From positions 48,941-61,408 of the forward strand of contig DCUY01000038.1 in NCBI GenBank assembly GCA_002327905.1: a stretch of DNA of 12,468 nt, in the 5' to 3' direction. Origin of the DNA: Caldifarciminota bacterium UBA2202 (lineage in GTDB: Bacteria; Hydrothermota; 32-111). This document shows, piece after piece, positions 7,368 through 12,468 of this stretch; position 1 is the first letter of the stretch; each line of letters opens with the position of its first letter. A program made the position numbers and the translations under genes. The notes below the pieces were generated by a model. The model did no database searches, had not been told where the DNA came from, and saw only the letters and a list, made by a program, of their open reading frames with translations.

Positions 7368-9149
7368 CTATTCCACAATCACTGCTTTAGTCGGGCACAC
7401 TGTCTTGCAGTTTCCGCACTTAATGCATTTTTCCTGAATTATTTCATAAGGATTCTCTTTGCTTCCCCGTATACATTCAACCGGACAATTCTTTGCGCAG
7501 ATGCCGCACTTGATGCATTTTTCCTTGTCGATTTTCAGAGTTATAAGCTCCTTGCACTGTCCTGCGGGGCATCTCTTCTCCTTAATATGCGCTTCGTATT
7601 CGTCTCTGAAATATTTAATGGTTGTGAGAACAGGATTCGGTGCTGTCTGTCCCAAACCGCACAAGGAAGATTCTGCAACCATGTGAGCAATCTCTTCAAG
7701 CTTTTCAATGTCCCCCTCTCTTCCCTTTCCTTGGGTTATTCTCGAAAGGATTTCATGCATTCTCTTAGTGCCTATTCTGCAGAATGTGCATTTTCCGCAG
7801 GATTCATTCTGCGTGAAATTGAGGAAATATCTTGCAACATCAACCATGCAGGAATTTTCATCCATAATAACCATTCCGCCTGAGCCCATTATTGCTCCAG
7901 TTGCATTGAGCGAATCATAATCAACGGGTGTGTCTAAAAGCTTCTCAGGTATGCAGCCTCCGCTGGGGCCTCCCACTTGAATCGCTTTGAATTTTTTGTC
8001 ATCAAGTATTCCGCCTGCTATTTCGAATATTATCTCTCTCAATGAAATTCCCATGGGCACCTCTGCAAGACCCGTCCTCTTTATCTTTCCGGACAATGAA
8101 AAGACCTTTGTGCCTTTGCTGTTCTTTGTTCCCATTGATGCGTATTTTTCATAGCCATTGTATATTATCCATGCAATATTGGCGAATGTCTCAACATTGT
8201 TTATGTTCGTAGGCTTCTTCCACAAGCCCTTCTGAGCAGGGAAAGGAGGCCTTATTCTCGGCATTCCCCTCTTTCCTTCAATTGACGCTATGAGCGCAGT
8301 CTCCTCTCCGCACACGAATGCGCCTGCTCCCTGTTTTATTTTCAGATGGAAGGAAAATTCCGTTTGGAGTATTTTATCTCCTAAAAAATTCATCTTTTCA
8401 GCCTGCTCAATAGCCATTGTCAGCCTCTTTATCGCGAGAGGATACTCGGCTCTGCAGTAAACATACCCCTCGTCCGCTCCTATGGCGTAAGCTCCGATTA
8501 TCATTCCTTCAATCACGGAATGCGGGTCTCCTTCAAGAACTGCTCTGTCCATGAATGCCCCCGGGTCGCCCTCATCGGCATTGCACACTATATATTTTTT
8601 ATCATTCTTTTCTCTTGATGCGAATTCCCACTTCAGCCCTGTGGGAAAGCCCGCTCCGCCTCTTCCGCGGAGTCCGCTCTTTTTTATTTCATCTATCACA
8701 TCCTCTCTCTTCATCTCCTTCAAAACCCTCTTCAAAGCCTTGTATCCGTCTGTTTTGAGATATTCGTCAATAGATTCCGGATTTATGTGTCCGGTTCTTG
8801 AAAGAACAACTCTGAACTGCTTTTTAAAAATATCTTCGTCAGTTCCGTCTTTTTCCGATGACTTTACGATCCATTTTTTTACAGGCTCGCCTTTAATGAG
8901 GTGCTCTGCGGAAATCTTCTCCCATCTCTTTTCATCAACTCCTCCGTAGAGATATTTTTTCTTGCTCTTCAAATCCTCTATCTCCACCAACGGCTCTCTG
9001 TAGCACATTCCTATGCACCCGGTCTCTTCAAGGATAATTCCCAGTTCAGGCTTATCCTTTGCAGTATCCTGAATTTTTTTATAAACAGAATGGGCTCCCG
9101 CGGCTATTCCGCAACTTCCCATTCCGACTACGACTTTATAATTAGACAT
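7368..9149 (-). CDS. NuoF/HydB-like NADH-binding FMN iron-sulfur subunit
   Basis: NAD(H)-oxidising/reducing subunit (593 residues) of the same complex, related to NuoF, HydB of bifurcating hydrogenases and HndC. N-terminal thioredoxin-like [2Fe-2S] domain: C13, C45, C49 (GSCGIAAGA, GCIGMC); only three of the usual four cysteines are obvious. The FMN/NADH core carries GLRGRGGAGFPTGLKW (159-174), CNADEGDPGAF (189-199) and GAGAFVCGEETAL (274-286). An SLBB-like region leads to the NuoF [4Fe-4S] cluster ESCGKCTFCRIG (C451, C454, C457) with C497. The C-terminal extension, absent from plain NuoF but typical of HydB types, has C527/C532 and two [4Fe-4S] ferredoxin motifs (C545, C548, C551, C555 and C575, C578, C581, C585). 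Start ATG 9149 has GGAGAG just upstream; the gap to the preceding subunit is 14 bp. Length fits the soluble HydB class. Confidence 0.93.
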   Translation of the reverse strand: MSNYKVVVGMGSCGIAAGAHSVYKKIQDTAKDKPELGIILEETGCIGMCYREPLVEIEDLKSKKKYLYGGVDEKRWEKISAEHLIKGEPVKKWIVKSSEKDGTDEDIFKKQFRVVLSRTGHINPESIDEYLKTDGYKALKRVLKEMKREDVIDEIKKSGLRGRGGAGFPTGLKWEFASREKNDKKYIVCNADEGDPGAFMDRAVLEGDPHSVIEGMIIGAYAIGADEGYVYCRAEYPLAIKRLTMAIEQAEKMNFLGDKILQTEFSFHLKIKQGAGAFVCGEETALIASIEGKRGMPRIRPPFPAQKGLWKKPTNINNVETFANIAWIIYNGYEKYASMGTKNSKGTKVFSLSGKIKRTGLAEVPMGISLREIIFEIAGGILDDKKFKAIQVGGPSGGCIPEKLLDTPVDYDSLNATGAIMGSGGMVIMDENSCMVDVARYFLNFTQNESCGKCTFCRIGTKRMHEILSRITQGKGREGDIEKLEEIAHMVAESSLCGLGQTAPNPVLTTIKYFRDEYEAHIKEKRCPAGQCKELITLKIDKEKCIKCGICAKNCPVECIRGSKENPYEIIQEKCIKCGNCKTVCPTKAVIVE

Positions 9150-9163
9150 TGTGCTCTCCGTAT

Positions 9164-9625
9164 TTAATATGAATTTAAAATTTTCTTGATTTTATCCATT
9201 GTGAGTTTGCCGAAGACCTGACCGTCAATCATTATGACTGGCGCCAGACTGCAACAGCCCAGACATGCCACCTCTTCAACAGTAAATTTCATATCCTCCG
9301 TTGTGCCGTACTTTTTTAAATTCAGCTCCTTGAAGATAACATCGCGCACAGTATCTGCTCCTATTACATGGCATGCTGTGCCCTGACAGACCTTAATGCC
9401 ATGCTTCCCCGGTTTTTCAAGCTTGAATTGCGCGTAGAATGTGACGACTCCGTAAATATCGCTCTCAGGATAATTGAGCTGTTCCGAAACAAACTCAACA
9501 GATTCTTTTGATATGTAGCCGAGATATTCCTGAATATTCTGAAGAACCGGAATAAGAGAACCCTTCTGTGACTTATATTTTCCGACAATCTCCATTAATG
9601 CGGACCTGTCATCATTAGTCATCAT
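9164..9625 (-). CDS. NuoE/HydC-like [2Fe-2S] thioredoxin-fold subunit
   Basis: First gene of the leftward operon and small electron-transfer subunit (153 residues) that in this family docks to the NuoF-like subunit. The [2Fe-2S] ligands are canonical: C80-x4-C85 (KVCQGTACHV) and C121-x3-C125 (ACLGCC). The helical N-terminus and the segment GVVTFYAQF (59-67) are typical of NuoE. Two Met codons start the frame (9625 and 9622). The AGGAG at 9632-9628 lies only 2 nt from the first but 5 nt from the second, so ribosomes may prefer the ATG at 9622; this changes the product by one residue. Length is normal for the family. It may feed electrons between NADH/FMN and the large subunit. Confidence 0.94.
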   Translation of the reverse strand: MMTNDDRSALMEIVGKYKSQKGSLIPVLQNIQEYLGYISKESVEFVSEQLNYPESDIYGVVTFYAQFKLEKPGKHGIKVCQGTACHVIGADTVRDVIFKELNLKKYGTTEDMKFTVEEVACLGCCSLAPVIMIDGQVFGKLTMDKIKKILNSY

Positions 9626-9649
9626 GGCTCCTTGTTATTTTAAGTTAAA

Positions 9650-9675
9650 TATTTTCCCTGCAAATCGGGAAAATA
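9650..9675. promoter_or_regulatory. Perfect 9-bp inverted repeat in front of the redox operon (operator or leader hairpin)
   Basis: The arms TATTTTCCC (9650-9658) and GGGAAAATA (9667-9675) are perfect complements around an 8-nt spacer. The element lies 25-50 bp before the NuoE-like start, downstream of or overlapping the predicted transcription start. It could be a repressor site or an mRNA hairpin. I do not recognise it as a Rex, LexA, Fur or CIRCE site. Confidence 0.5.
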
Positions 9676-9686
9676 CACTATAAAAT

Positions 9687-9703
9687 TTGCAAAACTCTGG
9701 CAA
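9687..9703 (-). promoter_or_regulatory. Weak sigma54-like promoter candidate for the redox operon
   Basis: Read on the minus strand, TTGCCAG, 4 nt, TTGCAA resembles the sigma54 pattern TGGCACG-N4-TTGCA. The -12 box is a full match, but the -24 box lacks one of the two key G residues. The neighbouring gene is a sigma54-dependent activator, which makes the site worth noting, but the match alone is weak. Confidence 0.25.
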
Positions 9704-9704
9704 A

Positions 9705-9733
9705 AAGTTAACATAAAATCACTTGTGTGTCAA
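9705..9733 (-). promoter_or_regulatory. sigma70-type promoter candidate for the redox operon
   Basis: On the minus strand a perfect -35 TTGACA (9733-9728) is followed after 17 bp by TAACTT (9710-9705), preceded by TGT, which makes an extended -10 (TGnTAACTT). The -10 core is poor (3 of 6). Start of transcription would be near 9698, giving a leader of about 73 nt that includes the 9650-9675 inverted repeat. It is an alternative to the overlapping sigma54-like site. Confidence 0.45.
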
Positions 9734-9832
9734 TATTATTATTTTTATAAATATAATATAATATTTAAGAGTTAAATTTTCTTAGATTTTTCAACAATAA
9801 CAAACGCAGAATTATTCCGCATTTCAAGGGTC

Positions 9833-9860
9833 TTGACATTTTATCAGTCTGATATAAAAT
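9833..9860 (+). promoter_or_regulatory. sigma70-type promoter for the histidine kinase-regulator operon
   Basis: A perfect -35 TTGACA (9833-9838) is followed after 16 bp by TAAAAT (9855-9860), 5 of 6 matches to TATAAT. Between the boxes lies a small dyad TATCA-gtc-TGATA (9842-9854), positioned where a repressor would block the polymerase. Predicted start of transcription is near 9867, giving a leader of about 104 nt. Confidence 0.65.
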
Positions 9861-9867
9861 ATTCTTG

Positions 9868-9889
9868 CTTCGCTCCTGCAGGGGCGGAG
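9868..9889 (+). promoter_or_regulatory. Leader hairpin upstream of the histidine kinase gene
   Basis: CTTCGCTCC (9868-9876) pairs with GGGGCGGAG (9881-9889) around a TGCA loop: nine pairs including two G-U. It sits at the predicted 5' end of the kinase transcript and has no T-run behind it, so it is not an intrinsic terminator. It may stabilise the mRNA or influence translation. Confidence 0.4.
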
Positions 9890-9970
9890 AGTTAATTTCA
9901 GAGCGTTTAAGCCATAAAGTGATTATATTTAGCGGATGCGGAATAACATTTAAAAAAGGAGCTTAAAAAA

Positions 9971-11701
9971 TTGCGCAGAGAGAGCAGACCAAAAAGCAGT
10001 CAGTTCACATGCATACCTCAGGGTGAGTCTTATGTTCTTATAAGAAACATACTCCGCTATGCCAACAGGGGATTGTATGTCTGTGAATTCCTTGACACTG
10101 TTTCAAGGGAGCTCTTCGATTTTACTCTATGCGACGGAATAGAAATTTTCACTCTGGGCGACTCCATATCATACAATTGGAGCATTGACAGAGAAAAAAT
10201 GAATGAACCCCATTTCAAGAGATTTGATTCTGAGGACTCTGTAGAGGGAAAAGTGAAACTGGCATGTGGCAAGAGCATGCACGAACTCTGTGAAATTGTT
10301 TTGAAGAAGAAAAGGACAAAAGGCAAAAAGTATTTTACAAAACTTGGAAATCTTTACATTCCGGATGCAGGTCATGCAGTTGAAATAGATATTCTTTATG
10401 AAAAGGAATGGAAGAGGCGGGTTTTCAAGCTTGAAACGGAATACAAATCAATTTTGATGATTCATTTTGAAATAGACGAGACGAACACTTCATTGATTCA
10501 GCTGAAGAGCAAGAAGAAAAATTTTTTTAATCCTATGGAGATTGAATTCTATGAAGGACTTATGAATACTATGGGAATAGCAATATCCGACAGGAGGGCG
10601 CAGTACTGTCTCAGAGAGAGAATGAAGGAGCTGACATGCCTCTATGAAATTTCAAAGATTCTTCAGGAGCCGAAGGTTTCGATTGAAGAGAGCTCTGAAA
10701 GAATGATAGATTTGATAATAGAAGCATTCCAGTTTCCGGATATTGTCATGGTGCGTCTTGAAATAGACGGGAAAATATATACAAGCAGGGAATTTAAGGT
10801 GACTCCGGATAAAATATTCTCCGACATTATAACTGAAAATGCGAAACGGGGAATTCTTGAGGTCTTCCATAAGGCTCCTTTTTATAAAAAAGATGAAGTC
10901 TTTTTCCTTGATGAGGAGCAGACTCTCATAAATGCGATAACAAGGCAGATAGCCCTTATTCTTGAAAAAGAGAAGATTGAAGAGGACAAAGAGACTCTTC
11001 ATCATCAGCTTCTGCACGCAGACAGACTCGCGACAATAGGACAACTTGTGGCAGGAGTTGCGCATGAATTGAATGAACCCTTGAGCAGTATTCTCGGATT
11101 TTCACAATTGATAAAAAAGAATGAGAATTTAGCTGTGCAGACACGGGAAGACAATGAGAAGATAGTGAAATCAGCTCTTCACGCAAGAGAGATAATCAAG
11201 AAGCTGATGTTCTTCGCCAAGAGGATGCCTCCGCAGATGATTCCAGTTGATTTGAATGATATTGTAAAGGAGACAATTTATTTTCTTGAATCTCACTTGA
11301 TAAAATCAGCTATTGAACTTCAGATGAAGCTCTCTCCTGAAATTCCAAAAGTGATTGCCGACCCTTCGCAGCTTTATCAGGTTCTGGTCAATCTTGTTGT
11401 GAATGCTATACAGTCAATGGACAGAGGGGGCATTTTGAAGATAGAGACGATTCCATCAGGTGAGTTTGTAAGACTCTCGGTTGAGGACAATGGCTACGGG
11501 ATGAGCGAAGATGTGGTTGGAAAGATATTCATTCCGTTTTTTACAACAAAGAAAGACGGAACAGGACTCGGACTCTCCGTTGTCCACGGAATAGTGGAGA
11601 GCCACGGAGGAAAAATAGAAGTAAAGAGCATTGAGAAGAAGGGAACTGTATTTTCAGTTATGCTTCCCGCTGAAAAATCCGAGGAGAATAAAAATGCTTG
11701 A
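9971..11701 (+). CDS. Soluble sensor histidine kinase with GAF-like input domains
   Basis: Cytosolic sensor kinase (576 residues) that should autophosphorylate and pass the phosphate to the regulator encoded next. No membrane segment or signal peptide is visible. Residues ~20-212 form a GAF-like domain ending in a helix; ~217-335 (starting ERMKELTCLYEISKI, 216-230) resemble a second small sensor domain known from many soluble kinases. A short coiled region precedes the HisKA domain with catalytic His365 (VAHELNEP). The ATPase domain shows the N box (N474, N478), G1 DNGYGM (506-511), F box FIPFFTT (520-526) and G2 GTGLGLS (530-536). The start is TTG: AGGAG at 9957-9961 lies 9 nt upstream, and no in-frame ATG fits before the first domain. 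Its last 8 bp overlap the regulator gene, indicating coupled translation. The ligand is unknown; cysteines C38, C54, C99 and C107 in the N-terminal domain could serve redox sensing, which is speculation. Confidence 0.92.
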   Translation: MRRESRPKSSQFTCIPQGESYVLIRNILRYANRGLYVCEFLDTVSRELFDFTLCDGIEIFTLGDSISYNWSIDREKMNEPHFKRFDSEDSVEGKVKLACGKSMHELCEIVLKKKRTKGKKYFTKLGNLYIPDAGHAVEIDILYEKEWKRRVFKLETEYKSILMIHFEIDETNTSLIQLKSKKKNFFNPMEIEFYEGLMNTMGIAISDRRAQYCLRERMKELTCLYEISKILQEPKVSIEESSERMIDLIIEAFQFPDIVMVRLEIDGKIYTSREFKVTPDKIFSDIITENAKRGILEVFHKAPFYKKDEVFFLDEEQTLINAITRQIALILEKEKIEEDKETLHHQLLHADRLATIGQLVAGVAHELNEPLSSILGFSQLIKKNENLAVQTREDNEKIVKSALHAREIIKKLMFFAKRMPPQMIPVDLNDIVKETIYFLESHLIKSAIELQMKLSPEIPKVIADPSQLYQVLVNLVVNAIQSMDRGGILKIETIPSGEFVRLSVEDNGYGMSEDVVGKIFIPFFTTKKDGTGLGLSVVHGIVESHGGKIEVKSIEKKGTVFSVMLPAEKSEENKNA

Positions 11702-12468
11702 CGAAAAAAAATATACTATTCTTGCGGTTGATGATGCAAAAGACAATTTAGAGCTTATAAGCAGAAATCTCCTCTCCGCAGGCTATACGATTATCACATC
11801 CGAGAGTGCGGAGCATGCAATAGAGATTCTTGAAAGCCAGCAAATAGACCTTGTTATAACTGATTTGAAAATGCCTGATGTGGACGGACTTCAGCTTATA
11901 AGGCATATAAGGGAGAACTTCAAAGACATTGAAGTCATAATGATTACAGGATACCCTTCAATAGAGGGTGCTGTAGAGGCGGTTAAGATGGGCGCTAGCG
12001 AATATATCACAAAGCCATTTACTGATGAGGAGCTTTTTTCTGTCGTTGAAAAAGTTTTATTCAAAGTAAAAATGAAGAAGATAAGCATAGCAAAGGCAAA
12101 GAGCAGTGAGAATATGATTTTCCCAGACCTTATCGGAGAGAGCTCGCCGATGAAGAGAGTCAAAGAGGCGATAAACAAAGCCGCATCGACATCAGCCACA
12201 GCGCTGATAACAGGAGAGAGCGGAACAGGAAAAGAGGTTGTTGCAAGGGCGATACACTATACATCCGAAAGGGCGAGCCAGAGGTTTGTCCCTGTAAACT
12301 GCGGAGGAATTCCAGAGGAGCTTTTGGAGAGCGAACTCTTCGGCTATGTGAAGGGGGCGTTCACAGGAGCAAATGAAACAAGAGCAGGATTCTTCCAGAC
12401 GGCGGATGGAGGAACGATATTCCTCGATGAAATAAGCGAAACGAGCATATCAATGCAGGTTAAGCTTT
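11694..12468 (+). CDS. NtrC-family sigma54-dependent response regulator, 3' end outside window
   Basis: Cognate regulator of the preceding kinase; the frame stays open for 258 codons to the window edge, so the end of the ATPase domain and the DNA-binding domain are missing. Start ATG 11694 overlaps the kinase stop (ATGCTTGA) and has GGAG at 11683-11686, 7 nt upstream. The receiver (1-~125) has D13/D14, phospho-acceptor D57 (TDLKMPD), T85 and K107 (ITKPF). A linker leads to the AAA+ domain at ~147: Walker A GESGTGKE (174-181), the sigma54-contact loop GAFTGA (221-226) and Walker B-type GGTIFLDEI (239-247). The GAFTGA loop shows that it activates sigma54 promoters. Target genes are not known from this window; the divergent redox operon is one candidate. 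Confidence 0.95.
   Translation, partial: MLDEKKYTILAVDDAKDNLELISRNLLSAGYTIITSESAEHAIEILESQQIDLVITDLKMPDVDGLQLIRHIRENFKDIEVIMITGYPSIEGAVEAVKMGASEYITKPFTDEELFSVVEKVLFKVKMKKISIAKAKSSENMIFPDLIGESSPMKRVKEAINKAASTSATALITGESGTGKEVVARAIHYTSERASQRFVPVNCGGIPEELLESELFGYVKGAFTGANETRAGFFQTADGGTIFLDEISETSISMQVKL

Larger units (their letters stand above)
9812..9946. repeat. Separated 11-bp inverted repeat TTATTCCGCAT / ATGCGGAATAA
   Basis: Perfect complementary arms lie at 9812-9822 and 9936-9946, enclosing 113 bp that contain the rightward promoter and leader hairpin. The first arm is 10 bp upstream of the -35 box; the second is 24 bp before the kinase start codon, close to its ribosome binding site. The arms could be two binding sites for one regulator or could pair in RNA/DNA. 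Function unknown. Confidence 0.45.
9626..9970. other. 345-bp divergent control region
   Basis: This gap separates the leftward redox operon from the rightward kinase-regulator pair. It holds promoter candidates for both directions, a perfect inverted repeat (9650-9675), a very AT-rich stretch (about 9731-9790), an 11-bp inverted repeat with arms at 9812-9822 and 9936-9946, and a leader hairpin (9868-9889). I see no tRNA, no small ORF with a credible ribosome binding site and no known riboswitch pattern. Confidence 0.7.

Noticed and set aside
7245..7883. Long open frame (212 codons) on the plus strand opposite the NuoF-like and large-subunit genes
   Set aside because: It spans the junction of two well-supported minus-strand genes, has no ribosome binding site and encodes no recognisable domain; it is a shadow of the antisense codon pattern.
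9643..9895. Four copies of AGTTAA (9643, 9706, 9770, 9890), the first three spaced 63-64 bp
   Set aside because: A 6-base AT-rich word with loosely shared flanks in an AT-rich gap; the fourth copy breaks the spacing.
9936..9953. Tiny ORF ATG...TAA (five codons) in the kinase leader
   Set aside because: No ribosome binding site, and it is mostly formed by the inverted-repeat arm.

Overview
The window is AT-rich bacterial DNA. The gene set points to an anaerobe with a Gram-negative-type regulatory repertoire: a flavin/iron-sulfur NAD(P)H redox complex, a soluble histidine kinase paired with a sigma54-dependent NtrC-type regulator, and a PEP-synthase-like protein carrying receiver domains. No rRNA or other taxonomic marker is present, so I do not name a phylum. 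An uncultivated deltaproteobacteria-like or candidate-phylum lineage is plausible, but this is inference only.

Layout: (1) 2-886 (+), the 3' part of a REP-associated/IS200-like tyrosine transposase whose true start lies before the window. (2) 942-3905 (+), a 987-residue protein with two receiver-like domains followed by the PEP/pyruvate-binding (ATP-grasp) domain of PEP synthase, without the phosphohistidine and PEP-binding barrel domains; it has its own promoter. (3) 3954-9625 (-), a tight three-gene operon transcribed leftward: a NuoE/HydC-like [2Fe-2S] subunit, a NuoF/HydB-like FMN/NADH subunit, and a 1134-residue subunit that fuses a ferredoxin domain, a GltD/NfnB-like FAD+NADPH module, two [4Fe-4S] clusters and a degenerate NuoG/FdhA-like molybdopterin-type domain. 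It converges on gene 2. (4) 9626-9970, a 345-bp divergent control region with promoter candidates both ways, a perfect 9-bp inverted repeat, an 11-bp inverted repeat flanking the rightward promoter, and a leader hairpin. (5) 9971-11701 (+), a soluble histidine kinase with a TTG start, overlapping by 8 bp (6) 11694 to the window end (+), an NtrC-type response regulator cut off by the window edge.

How the parts may work together: the leftward operon contains one predicted NADH site (NuoF-like), one predicted NADPH site (GltD-like) and many Fe-S clusters, but no hydrogenase H-cluster and no catalytic Mo/W ligand. The best reading is an NAD(H)/NADP(H)/ferredoxin transhydrogenase, possibly electron-bifurcating, resembling the Sporomusa-type Nfn (Stn) idea more than a hydrogenase or formate dehydrogenase. 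The divergent two-component pair could control it: a weak sigma54-like promoter candidate lies in front of the operon. The most distinctive items are this redox complex with its vestigial C-terminal domain and the receiver/PEP-synthase fusion protein of unknown function.
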